Source: JASEHD01 sp964471945 | GTDB taxonomy: Bacteria; Bacteroidota; Ignavibacteria; UBA10030; SZUA-254 | Assembly: GCA_964471945.1 (NCBI GenBank) | Contig: CAYYIJ010000057.1 | Coordinates: forward strand, 1 to 16,277 | Length of the DNA: 16,277 nt | Direction: 5' to 3' | Part shown: in pieces, positions 1-8,700 of the stretch | Numbering within the stretch: position 1 is the first letter of the stretch | How the letters are laid out: every line of letters begins with the position of its first letter | Notes under the pieces: generated by a model | Databases searched by the model: none | The model's input: only the letters and a program-made list of their open reading frames with translations | What the model was told of the DNA's origin: nothing | Made by a program: the position numbers and the translations under genes

Positions 1-331
1 AACCCATCCCTTTTTATAGCCTGCCGCCTTGACATAGGATAGATATTTATCCAATTGTCCAATCGTTGCTTCGGTACCAATTTTTAGTTCTAAAATAACA
101 CATGCCTCGATTCCGAAATCAATCTTTTGATCGAACCTTCCGTACTCTTTAAAACTTGAATCGTAACTATCCCATTGGTAAATACGGCACTCTTTATTGA
201 TGTCCGGAAGCGGAATACCAAAACAATCCTTCAACACTTTTTTCACGTCATGTGTGGATAGATTGTTGAGCCAAAGATTAGGTTTTTCATTGAAGTAGAG
301 TTCGGAATTAACGTCGAATTGTTCGGTCATT
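1..331 (-). CDS. PD-(D/E)XK nuclease-like protein, 3' part missing
   Basis: Only the first 110 codons are in the window; the gene runs off the left edge. The visible residues include a PD-(D/E)XK core: Asp71 in the run KIDFGIE, then Glu81-Leu-Lys83 on the next strand (VILELKIG), and Gln92 in IGQLDKYL, the helix position often occupied by Gln in this superfamily. The part before it (about residues 1-65) has no recognised motif. The ATG at 331-329 lies 24 nt inside the end of the upstream GIY-YIG gene, so translation is probably coupled; there is no strong Shine-Dalgarno. It is the last visible gene of a minus-strand operon with a NACHT NTPase and a GIY-YIG nuclease, which suggests a DNA-cleaving accessory role. 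The nuclease assignment rests on the motif only; a nuclease-fold protein without activity remains possible. Confidence 0.65.
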
Positions 332-1033
332 AACTTCAACTCTTAACTGTGGAATGATTATATTGAATAAATAGTTCTCAGCTTCCTCAAATTTTGATTT
401 GTAATTTGACAAAGGAGGAAACTCTAGAGGTTCACTCTTCTTAGCTCCATTTGCTGGGGGCTTATATGTTGTAACAAAAAAAGATTCAACAGCATCCCAG
501 TCATTTTCGTTGAAATTAGAATTTGTAATCCAAGCTACTGAACTGACCGCAGAAACTTTATCCAAGGCATGATATTGTCTCGCGTACTCATTAATTTTAT
601 TAGCATACTTCTCTCCTGGCGCAAAATAAAACCGCTCAGCTTCCTTATAATATTTAAGTTTATTGTTTGGATAAGCTAACATATAAAAATAATAATCTTT
701 TTCTAGCAAATGTTCACTTACCCTATTTTTCACATTATACGAATTTCCTTTCTTAGAAGTACCTATGTAATAAAAAGGGTATTTTTCATTTAGAGAAGAA
801 TGAAAAAAATATAAACCGGGTTCATTTCCAGAATGCCCAAAAAATAATTTGTTAATGAACACCTTTCTTAGCGCTGACCAATGCAATTCATTTATCAATC
901 TTGCATCTAATTTATCAACCCAGTCTGGATATGGTGGTCTCTTTTGTCTCAAGGGCATTAACTCTGGCTCTAACGATGGAGAGTCTTTTATTCCATCTAT
1001 TAACGATCCGACTGTATAGATATTTCCGTTCAT
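308..1033 (-). CDS. GIY-YIG family nuclease
   Basis: A 241-residue protein with the hallmark order of a GIY-YIG endonuclease: Gly73-Leu-Tyr75 (in place of GIY) and Tyr89-Ile-Gly91 on two adjacent strands, Arg104 with His108 on the following helix (KNRVSEHL), Glu183 in AVESFF as the metal-binding Glu, and Asn195 in PPAN near the domain end. About 70 residues precede the domain and have no recognised motif. I place the start at the ATG at 1033, because GGGGA lies 7 nt upstream of it; a longer form from the ATG at 1090 would overlap the NACHT gene by 37 nt but has no well-spaced ribosome site. The gap to the NACHT stop is then 20 nt, and the 3' end overlaps the next nuclease gene. All catalytic positions look present, so an active nuclease is likely. 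Its target cannot be told from the sequence. Confidence 0.75.
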   Translation of the reverse strand: MNGNIYTVGSLIDGIKDSPSLEPELMPLRQKRPPYPDWVDKLDARLINELHWSALRKVFINKLFFGHSGNEPGLYFFHSSLNEKYPFYYIGTSKKGNSYNVKNRVSEHLLEKDYYFYMLAYPNNKLKYYKEAERFYFAPGEKYANKINEYARQYHALDKVSAVSSVAWITNSNFNENDWDAVESFFVTTYKPPANGAKKSEPLEFPPLSNYKSKFEEAENYLFNIIIPQLRVEVNDRTIRR

Positions 1034-1053
1034 GGTATTTTCCCCAATAAATT

Positions 1054-3420
1054 CTATGTTTTTGGTTTTTCTAATTCTCTTAACGCCCATTCCGCAACAG
1101 TTCTTAACTTTTTATTCTCAGAAAAAGTATATTTCACGAGTTCGTCTTTACAATCAGTAATTCTTAAATCAACAATACACTGCATAGGTACACATTTCAT
1201 TAACGTTGAATAGGTATCTTCTTCAAAATCAGTCAACATATAATCACCAGCGATTGGACCACCCCCATCGAAAGCCATATTTCCAGAACCAGCACAATGG
1301 AAACTCGATAAATTTTCAATTCTTTCGACATCTACTTGATTGTCGCAACGATATTCGTCAAGAACTCTTCTGAAAAAGCAAATATCGTTAGTCTTTGGTA
1401 TATAGAATAAGATCAACAATTGAACATTTGGCGATGACTCATTCCAATAATGATTTAGTAGCACATCAGGCTCAGTGCGGTCATTACCATAAAGGTAAAC
1501 AACAACGTCAACAACGATCCACATCCATAATTCGAAATCAGGAATTATGAATTCATTATTTTCTTTTAGTCTTTCAACCATTGTATCTGCATAATCCATA
1601 TGATCTATCTCTGATAAAATAAAAACTCTATCAATCATGTCAAATGTTTTGTCTAAAGCTAAATCTAGAAATTGTTCATTGTTTTCAATTCCTTTAATTC
1701 TGTAATATAACTTCACACCATATTCATTTTGGGTCCTCTGTGAATTTGAAAAAATATTATATAGTTTGCTTTTAGGGATAAAAAGGCTATTAAAGTAATC
1801 CTTTGGATCATAAAACCATGATGCCCGTTTTTCATTCCGAGCCATATATTTGAATGTTTTTTTTATGTTTTCTGGTACTTCGCCAAGATGCAATCTTTCG
1901 GATTTTATTATTTCCCAGTCAATTTTTAGGATAATGTTTGAGTGAGTAACATCTTCTAAGTAATCAAACAGCTCTTTTGAGCATATCCATTCTCCATAAA
2001 TCTTTACATATTTTAAAAGATGATATTCCTTGAAATCAGGTTCATTCTCAGATTTCTTAATCAAGCGGCTTGCTATCTCTGATACAAGCTTGAACGAATG
2101 GTTATCTGTACGGCATAAACATTCTAAAGACAGTTCAATCTTATCGGCATCAAAAGCGTGGAGAATAATTGCATCATTTATAGAAGCTTGCGGTTCAATC
2201 CCACACAATATCACCAGCGATTCATGCTCATCTTTCTTTGCAACGATTTTCTCTATAAGCTCATGGTGTGTCAGTCGCCCGACAAATGATTTAGCAACAT
2301 AATAATCTCTGTACGTCTTATGATAGAACCGTGTCTGTTCTTCAGTTCTTACATGTTTACCTGTTGTTATCTCGATTATGGTTGGTACAAGCATCTCTGC
2401 GCGAAATAACAAGTCATAATACTCAGATTGCTTATCAGATGTTTTGTTATTAATAACATTATGTACAAAATCTTTTTCAAAAAAGGAATCGCCAGCATCT
2501 ATCGCATTCTTTCCAAGCTCTATGAGAACATTGTCAAGTAAAACATCGGCATCGCGTCCAAGCCCCCGTACTTTCTCACATTCACGTTTCAACTTGCGCT
2601 TGAAGAATTCTTCAAACCATCTCCCTTCATTTTCATATATCAGCCTACCGCCGCCACGATAAATTTCCACAGCCATCTCAACAAGCAACGGAGTAATCTC
2701 GGGGAGTTTGCTTAGGAACGATTCAATGTATGCTTTGCTTTCTTCAGAAAACTGATCGCCGAGTCGCAGAAAAAGCAGTTTATTTAATTCTTCAGGCAAA
2801 AGTGGGTCCACGTCTATCCGTTCAAAACGCTTTAACTTCGGTAGTTTGTCCAGCGGATCAAAATTCTCTTTATAAAGCGGATTTTCAAAATATTCTCTGC
2901 GAACCGAGATAGTGAATTCATTCTTTCTGTATTTCTTAACAAAATCGGTGATCCGAGAGAAATTATTCCTGAAATCGCTGATCTCGTCCACTCCATCAAA
3001 AACAATCCAGAAAAGACCCTCCTCCAACTTTTCTTTTATCAACGATTCGGATAAACCGATCTCAGACGAAAGCTTGTCAACGATCTGCTCGTGCCCAGAA
3101 AGTTTCAGAAAACAGGGAATTGTTTCTACTAAATTTTTTTCCAACTCCCTTTGGGCTTGATTGTATATTAATCGTTCCAACAGAGTTGTCTTGCCTGCAC
3201 CGGGTGCGCCAACGAGAATATGATTTTTTTCATCTAACAGTCTCCCTTCAATATCGGGACGATCCACATATTTTGTCTTGAAAGAAATAGTTTCAAGATA
3301 CTCAATCAATGCGTTTTCCACTTCAGGATCTTGAATTGAATCCAACTCATCAATTCCATCAATTTCTTTCAAGTCAAGCAACTTGGTCAATTTTTCAACT
3401 ATATTTTGATCAATATTCAT
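1054..3420 (-). CDS. NACHT-type STAND NTPase (C-terminal part of a broken NERD-NACHT fusion)
   Basis: From the ATG at 3420 this encodes 788 residues. The P-loop is at residues 71-79 (GAPGAGKTT). The Walker B is at about 137-146 (FWIVFDGVDE), with the DGxDE pattern typical of NACHT ATPases, followed by a sensor-like SVRR. RFYHKTYRDYYVAKSF, about 300 residues beyond the P-loop, is the winged-helix-end motif seen in many bacterial STAND proteins. The C-terminal half is helical and would be the sensing region; no clear LRR, WD40 or TPR consensus is seen. Bacterial NACHT proteins of this layout act in phage defence, usually with an N-terminal effector. Here the frame is open upstream of the ATG as far as a TAA at 3658-3660, and the residues encoded there continue a NERD-like domain. 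The start at 3420 (or TTG at 3426) is therefore probably internal to the ancestral gene, and only a weak GAG serves as ribosome site. Whether this shortened protein is made is uncertain. Confidence 0.75.
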   Translation of the reverse strand: MNIDQNIVEKLTKLLDLKEIDGIDELDSIQDPEVENALIEYLETISFKTKYVDRPDIEGRLLDEKNHILVGAPGAGKTTLLERLIYNQAQRELEKNLVETIPCFLKLSGHEQIVDKLSSEIGLSESLIKEKLEEGLFWIVFDGVDEISDFRNNFSRITDFVKKYRKNEFTISVRREYFENPLYKENFDPLDKLPKLKRFERIDVDPLLPEELNKLLFLRLGDQFSEESKAYIESFLSKLPEITPLLVEMAVEIYRGGGRLIYENEGRWFEEFFKRKLKRECEKVRGLGRDADVLLDNVLIELGKNAIDAGDSFFEKDFVHNVINNKTSDKQSEYYDLLFRAEMLVPTIIEITTGKHVRTEEQTRFYHKTYRDYYVAKSFVGRLTHHELIEKIVAKKDEHESLVILCGIEPQASINDAIILHAFDADKIELSLECLCRTDNHSFKLVSEIASRLIKKSENEPDFKEYHLLKYVKIYGEWICSKELFDYLEDVTHSNIILKIDWEIIKSERLHLGEVPENIKKTFKYMARNEKRASWFYDPKDYFNSLFIPKSKLYNIFSNSQRTQNEYGVKLYYRIKGIENNEQFLDLALDKTFDMIDRVFILSEIDHMDYADTMVERLKENNEFIIPDFELWMWIVVDVVVYLYGNDRTEPDVLLNHYWNESSPNVQLLILFYIPKTNDICFFRRVLDEYRCDNQVDVERIENLSSFHCAGSGNMAFDGGGPIAGDYMLTDFEEDTYSTLMKCVPMQCIVDLRITDCKDELVKYTFSENKKLRTVAEWALRELEKPKT

Positions 3421-3903
3421 GGGCAAATCTCGTTTTACAAAATCTCTTCCCTGATACGCAGAAATTTCCTTACCAAATTTTTCTGAGTCAGTTATTCTAA
3501 AGAAAGATTTTTTTGAGCCAAGCGCACATAAATCAACTTGTTTAATTTTTCTAAGGACAATAAATCCACAAACATCAATATCATTTGTTGTTGTAATTGC
3601 TTTGCCTCCGAACAGTTCAGGCTGGTGATCGAAGATGAAATTTTTAATGGCAAAATTTTACTGGCGCACCTGCTCAAAAGGATTTTCTCCTCTTCCTCTC
3701 CCCAACCTTTCCTGTCGGGGCTCAATTACCAAATCACCCTGCGTAGTAGCAATTTGCCTATCGTTGCATTCAAAACCAACAAAAAGATAACAGAAATACG
3801 GTGAGTTACTGTACTGCTTAGACAGAACATCACTTAACGAGGAAAGAATGTCTCTTTCTCCGTTACTTAATTGACTTCCACCTTTATAGATTTTAAATGG
3901 CAT
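3421..3903 (-). pseudogene. Remnant of NERD nuclease domain, N-terminus of the NACHT gene
   Basis: An ORF begins at the ATG at 3903 and ends at TAA 3658-3660 (81 codons). The same frame then stays open for 79 codons straight into the NACHT coding sequence. The first part contains LSNGERDIL and a following strand YFCYLFVGFECNDRQI, as at the start of NERD (nuclease-related) domains. NPFEQVRQ, the stop, then NFAIKNFIF resembles the NERD helix that follows the active site, with one codon changed to TAA. Between these, about 20 residues (roughly 51-72) are Gly/Arg-rich and replace the 40-60 residues expected to carry the Asp and ExK catalytic motifs. So the domain looks both inactivated and cut from the NTPase. 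The alternative, a separate small protein upstream of an independent NACHT gene, fits less well because the homology-like pattern runs through the stop. Confidence 0.6.
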
Positions 3904-3925
3904 TTTTACATTTAGAATATATGTT

Positions 3926-3954
3926 ATTATAGTAGATTCTTCGCGACTTATCAA
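3926..3954 (-). promoter_or_regulatory. Sigma70-like promoter of the NACHT/nuclease operon
   Basis: Reading the minus strand, TTGATA (3954-3949) and TATAAT (3931-3926) are separated by exactly 17 nt, a near-ideal -35/-10 pair. The expected start of transcription, about 3919, is only some 15 nt before the ATG at 3903, so the leader is very short and has no Shine-Dalgarno. This promoter differs in style from the TTTG-N20-TATCTT sites of the plus-strand genes here, in keeping with a horizontally acquired locus. Confidence 0.6.
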
Positions 3955-4019
3955 CACAGTTGACTAATGATAATTAACTCCGTAATCTCTATTCACATTA
4001 GAGTCTTTTCATTCTACCA

Positions 4020-4085
4020 CATCATTACGCACAACTAACCACTCCCCTACTCACCAATTAACTACTCATCATTTAACTTCCCATC
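4020..4085. repeat. Degenerate short-repeat tract (about 7-nt units)
   Basis: Pyrimidine-rich units such as ACTAACC, ACTCACC, ATTAACT and ACTCATC follow one another with slight length drift just upstream of the tyrosine phenol-lyase promoter. The rest of the divergent intergenic region (3955-4181) holds the two promoters and nothing else I can recognise. A clearer 7-nt tract lies at 5771-5875. Confidence 0.4.
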
Positions 4086-4086
4086 G

Positions 4087-4118
4087 TTTGCACAACTGCA
4101 AAAATAACTATATCTTAG
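4087..4118 (+). promoter_or_regulatory. Bacteroidetes-type promoter of tpl
   Basis: TTTG (4087-4090) is followed after exactly 20 nt by TATCTTAG (4111-4118), close to the Bacteroidetes consensus TTTG / TAnnTTTG. The same architecture, including the shared string GTTTGCACAACT, recurs at 5639-5671 before the TPR gene. The leader to the ATG at 4182 would be about 60 nt. Confidence 0.55.
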
Positions 4119-4181
4119 AATGAATTTACATCGGCAATCGACACTACAGATCAGATTACAACTTCAATAGGACCACATTTT

Positions 4182-5567
4182 ATGACCATGCAAAAACGAC
4201 GATCATGGGCTGAACCGTTTAAAATTAAGATGGTTGAACCGTTAAAAATGACCTCGCGATCAGATAGAGAAAAAGCACTTAAAGAAGCAGGGTACAACAC
4301 ATTTTTATTGAAATCGGAAGATGTTTACATCGATCTATTGACCGACAGCGGAACAAATGCAATGAGCGAACATCAGTGGGCAGGTTTGATGGTTGGTGAT
4401 GAAGCATACGCAGGAAGTAAAAATTTTTTCCATCTTGAAGAAACCGTTAAAAAACATTATGGCTACAAATATCTTATCCCTACTCACCAGGGTAGAGGTG
4501 CCGAGCATTTAATTTCAAAAATATTAATTAAACCCGGAGATTACATTGCAGGCAACATGTACTTTACAACTACTCGACTTCACCAGGAACTCGCCGGCGG
4601 TAAATTTGTTGATGTAATCATCGATGAAGCACATGACACACTTAGCACACATCCTTTCAAAGGTAATATCGATCTACAAAAATTAGAAGATTTAATTAAG
4701 CGAGTTGGAGCGAAGAAAATTCCTTATGTAAGCATTGCAGGTACGGTTAATATGGCGGGTGGTCAGCCATTTTCTATGAAAAATCTAAGAGATGTTCGCA
4801 CACTTACGAATAAATATGGAATTAAAATTATCTTCGATGCAACACGTGCTATAGAAAACGCATATTTCATCAAGACTCGTGAAGAAGAATTCAAAAATAA
4901 ATCTATAGCCGAGATTTTACTCGAGATGTGCTCGTACACGGATGGAGCAACTATGAGTGCAAAAAAAGATTTACTCGTAAACATCGGAGGTTTTCTTACT
5001 ATAAATGATTTCGATATTTTCGAGGAAGCCAGAAACTTAGTTGTTGTTTACGAAGGCTTGCATACTTACGGTGGTTTGGCTGGACGCGATATGGAAGCTA
5101 TGGCACGTGGAATTGAGGAAGCCATTTTATATGATCATATTAGGGCAAGAATCGGTCAAGTTGAATATGTAGGCAATCAGCTACTCGAACAAAATATTCC
5201 CATTGTCCAACCCATTGGTGGTCATGCAATATTTTTAGATGCTAAACGATTTTTTCCACAAATTCCACAAATCGAATTCCCTGCCCAAACTCTCGCCGCT
5301 GAAATTTATTTAGACTCAGGTGTAAGAACTATGGAGCGGGGTATTGTATCTGCCGGTAGGAATCAAGAAACTGGTGATCATTATTATCCTAAACTTGAAT
5401 TAGTACGAGTTACATTTCCACGTCGGGTATATACTCAGGCACATTGCGATGTAACCGCTGAATCTATTATTGATTTATTCGAACGAAGGCAATCCATCAA
5501 AGGACTGAGGATGGTTTACGAGCCAAAATACTTAAGATTCTTTCAAGCGCGATTTGAAAGATTATAA
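4182..5567 (+). CDS. tpl: Tyrosine phenol-lyase (beta-tyrosinase)
   Basis: PLP enzyme that splits L-tyrosine to phenol, pyruvate and ammonium, in the cytosol. The 461 residues match the family length (about 456) and align with the known Citrobacter enzyme at an offset of +5. Tyr76, Gln103-Gly-Arg105, Asn190, Asp219 and Arg222 match the cofactor-site residues, and Lys262 (SAKKD) is the Schiff-base lysine. Specificity residues favour tyrosine over tryptophan: Phe128-Thr129 in YFTTTR, and Arg386 in MERG, which tryptophanases replace by a hydrophobic residue. Phe453/Phe454 near the C-terminus also fit. The ATG at 4182 has AGGA (4169-4172) 9 nt upstream. The gene stands alone, with its own promoter and a probable terminator. 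No amino-acid permease or regulator adjoins it, so regulation by tyrosine is not evident. Confidence 0.92.
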   Translation: MTMQKRRSWAEPFKIKMVEPLKMTSRSDREKALKEAGYNTFLLKSEDVYIDLLTDSGTNAMSEHQWAGLMVGDEAYAGSKNFFHLEETVKKHYGYKYLIPTHQGRGAEHLISKILIKPGDYIAGNMYFTTTRLHQELAGGKFVDVIIDEAHDTLSTHPFKGNIDLQKLEDLIKRVGAKKIPYVSIAGTVNMAGGQPFSMKNLRDVRTLTNKYGIKIIFDATRAIENAYFIKTREEEFKNKSIAEILLEMCSYTDGATMSAKKDLLVNIGGFLTINDFDIFEEARNLVVVYEGLHTYGGLAGRDMEAMARGIEEAILYDHIRARIGQVEYVGNQLLEQNIPIVQPIGGHAIFLDAKRFFPQIPQIEFPAQTLAAEIYLDSGVRTMERGIVSAGRNQETGDHYYPKLELVRVTFPRRVYTQAHCDVTAESIIDLFERRQSIKGLRMVYEPKYLRFFQARFERL

Positions 5568-5573
5568 TAATTT

Positions 5574-5619
5574 AAAACGGCGGTTCTGTTGCCTGTGGAA
5601 TCACCGTTTCTATTTATAT
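5574..5619 (+). terminator. Probable intrinsic terminator after tpl
   Basis: AAACGG (5575-5580) pairs with CCGTTT (5604-5609). The inner arm also pairs through TTC/GAA and several G-U pairs around a short loop, and the stem is followed by the T-rich run TTTCTATTTATAT. The hairpin is imperfect, and it begins only 7 nt after the tpl stop codon. Confidence 0.55.
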
Positions 5620-5639
5620 CACTCCAATCTTCCCTTCTG

Positions 5640-5671
5640 TTTGCACAACTCCTAAAATTACCCTATCTTTT
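5640..5671 (+). promoter_or_regulatory. Bacteroidetes-type promoter of the TPR-obg operon
   Basis: TTTG (5640-5643), 20-nt spacer, TATCTTTT (5664-5671), seven of eight fixed or free positions fitting TAnnTTTG. The spacing and much of the flanking sequence match the tpl promoter at 4087-4118. The start would be about 5678, just ahead of the AGATTT heptamers. Confidence 0.55.
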
Positions 5672-5673
5672 AT

Positions 5674-5708
5674 GGATTTTAGATTTCAGATTTGAGATTT
5701 TGGATTAT
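5674..5708 (+). repeat. Five tandem 7-nt units of AGATTTN type
   Basis: GGATTTT, AGATTTC, AGATTTG, AGATTTT and GGATTAT lie head to tail in the leader of the TPR gene. The TTG at 5692, a possible but unlikely upstream start, sits inside this array. Confidence 0.6.
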
Positions 5709-5745
5709 CAAAATATTTCGCAGAATTAACTTTCTCAATGTTTTC

Positions 5746-8700
5746 ATGAAAATTAAAGTATCATTCTCTAAGCTCTTCGCTCCAAGCTCACTGCCCACCA
5801 TTCACTGCTCACCGCTCTTAGCTCTGAGCTATTGGCTATTGGTTCTTGGTTCATTGTTGTTAGTTCTTGGTCTCCCACTGTATGCTCAAGAAAAAGAAAA
5901 TGCTGAATTTAAACTTGCAGTCGGATTATACAACGATGGTATGTATGATCTTGCAGCCGAACAATTGAAAAATTTCATAAACGCGTATCCAACCACATCC
6001 AACGGAATCGAAGCTCGTTTTTACCTCGGTGAGACGCAGATGAAATTGAAGCGATACGATGAAGCGAGAATAACATTCCAGAACTTTGCGCTTGCTTATA
6101 TTGAACATCCGAAAGCACCCGCCGCATGGATGAATGTCGGTGATGCTTTTCTCGCCCTGAAAAATGAGGGTGAAGCTGCTGCAGCTTACGAACGAGTGAA
6201 AGTATTTCACCCAAAAAGCCAGCTTGTTCCTGAAGCACTTCATAAAGCAGGTCAGCTTTATCGCCAGATAGGCAACCGCGAAAATGCAAAAAAGAATTTC
6301 CGAACAATTGTTCAAGAATATCCTGCAAGCTTGAGTGTATTACCAGCACGACTTGCCATCGGTGAGATGTACGCAGAAGAAGGTCAAACCGAATTAGCCG
6401 AGCGTGAAGCTCGGCGTGTTGCTGAAAGCGATGCCCCAGCCGCAGTAAAAGCGAGTGCCCTCTTTTCTATTGGTAAACTCCAAGTAATGATGAGTTTATT
6501 CGACGATGCAGAAAAAACATTCAAGTCGGTCGTGGCAAACTATAATAAAACTCCCGCCGCAATTGCATCAACATTCGAATTAGGAAAATTAGAAATGGGA
6601 GTGCGTAATTATGATGCCGCAATTGATAATTTCAAGCTCGTATTTTCAAACGATGCAGGTGGCGATTCACTTCGGGCAGAAGCTATCTTTGAAACTGGAC
6701 GAGCATACGCGAATCAAAAAGAGTACAGTAATGCCCAGAAATCATTTGACAAGTTTATATCCCAATTCCCGAAAAGTTCTCTCGCTGAGCCTGCACTCTT
6801 CGAAGCCGGGTGGGCGGCTCTCAAAAATGAGGATAACAAAAGTGCACTTCAATATGCCAAGAAACTTATCGCAATTCACAATTCGCAGTTTAAAGCACAA
6901 GCACTCATTCTCGCAGCCGACGCCTCCATCGGTTTACGTCAGTATGCAGAAGCTATTCGATATTATACAAATTTCTTCGACACTCATGTTGAGAATCCCA
7001 TTACTCCCATAATCATGCTAAAGTTGGCTCATCTCTACGAAGATAAGCTTCAGGATTACCGCAAGGCGTTAAACAACTATGATCAGATCGTCCAAAGATA
7101 TACACAATCGCCTCAGATTGTTGATGCAATAATTGGAATCGCACGCTGTCAAGAAAATACCGGCGATTACGAAGGTGCATCTAAAACATACACAGATCTT
7201 CTATATCAGTATCCGGCGTGTGATCAATTCGACGACATCAAGCAAAAAGTTGAATTCATAAAACATCATAAAATAAAAAATCCGGATGCCGGAATCGAGA
7301 AGCTTGCACGCTTGATGGGCGAAGTTTTAACCGAAAAATCCAAAGCTAAGTTGTCATTAAAATTGGGTGCAATTTATTTCAACGATCTTAAAGATTACGA
7401 ATCTGCCGCCTCACAATTTAGCAATGCAATTGAAGGAGGTTTAAACGAAGACGACCTTATAGACGCTTTCTATTTCCGCGCCAGAGCATATCACCTCCAA
7501 TCTGAGCTTGATCCTGATTTAACAGGCAAAGCTATTAACGAGTACGACGAATTCCTCAAACAATTTCCGAAAAGCAAATGGACTGAAGATGCTTCATATT
7601 TCAGTTACATTTTGAAATCTCAGCAGAAAAGTTCGACAGAAATAATTTCACTTGCTCGAGAATTCTTATCCAGTTATCCGAATTCACCTCATAGGGATAA
7701 AGTCCTTTTTGATTTAGCAACAGCAACAACAAGAGCAGGTGCTCCGGCTGATGCACTTAAATGGTTTGCGTTAATTACCAAAGAATTTCCGGATTCACCT
7801 TTGGTGTCAAACACACTATTGGAACAAGGAAATGTTTACCTATTATTGAGACAACAAGATTCGGCCGCAATTGTATGGAAAAAAGCAATTTCATATCCGG
7901 CACAAGATCCATCCACAATAACTGCAATCTGGAACTTAACTGACCTTCAGCGACAAAATGACAACTATGCTGAAGCAATCGCTCTATTGAAAAGGATAAC
8001 AAGCGAGTTCTTCTATTCTTCATTCGCCGAAAAAGCAATATCTCTTCTTCCTGAATTATACATTGCAAACAATGAATATGATCAGGCGATTCAAGTTTAT
8101 AACGATATGTTAGATGAGCAGCGATCCTCACCTCTCCAAAAAGAAATTGATGTAAATCTTTATTTTCATCTTGCAGTCGGACATGATAAGAAAGGTGAAC
8201 GCCAGAAAGCTGTTTATTATTACAATCAATATCTTCTTGACGATAGAAGAGGTGCATACACAAGCAAAGCATTTTATGCGCTTGGCGCGATTGCACGCGC
8301 TCAAGGCAAATTAGAAAATGCATCAGCATACTTCAAACAAGCAGCGGCACTCGGAGAGATCGGCTCGACAAGCAAGGATATTGCCGATCTCCTTTTCCAG
8401 ACCGAACAATATCGAGAAGCTGCAAAGCAATATTTCGAGCTTGCTCAATCGACCGACTCTGTCTCCAGTAAACAATTATATCTTGCTCGCGGAATTGTAG
8501 CCACATTCCGTATGGATAACCTTCTTGAAACACAAAAACTAATCACTGATTTTGAGAAAACATTTAAAAAAGAAAAAAATTACTTTGCAGAGTTCGAGTA
8601 CGAAAAGGGTTTAGTTTATTACCGCAAGCAGGATTACACGAAAGCTAAGAAATCATTTGAAAACGTTACCGACGATTATGACGATACACGTTTCGGACCT

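Noticed and set aside
1034..1090. Longer GIY-YIG protein starting at 1090
   Set aside because: The extra 19 residues overlap the NACHT gene end, and the only purine-rich site touches the ATG; the ATG at 1033 has a properly placed GGGGA.
3492..3725. 77-codon minus-strand ORF in another frame
   Set aside because: It overlaps the NERD remnant; its residues show no domain pattern, while the frame of the NACHT gene does.
5692..5745. TTG start adding 18 residues to the TPR protein
   Set aside because: The TTG sits within the AGATTTN heptamers with no ribosome site; the ATG at 5746 gives a normal signal peptide.
7775..8329. 184-codon minus-strand ORF within the TPR gene
   Set aside because: It is antisense to well-formed TPR repeats and reads as low-sense Cys/His/Leu-rich sequence, a shadow of the real gene.
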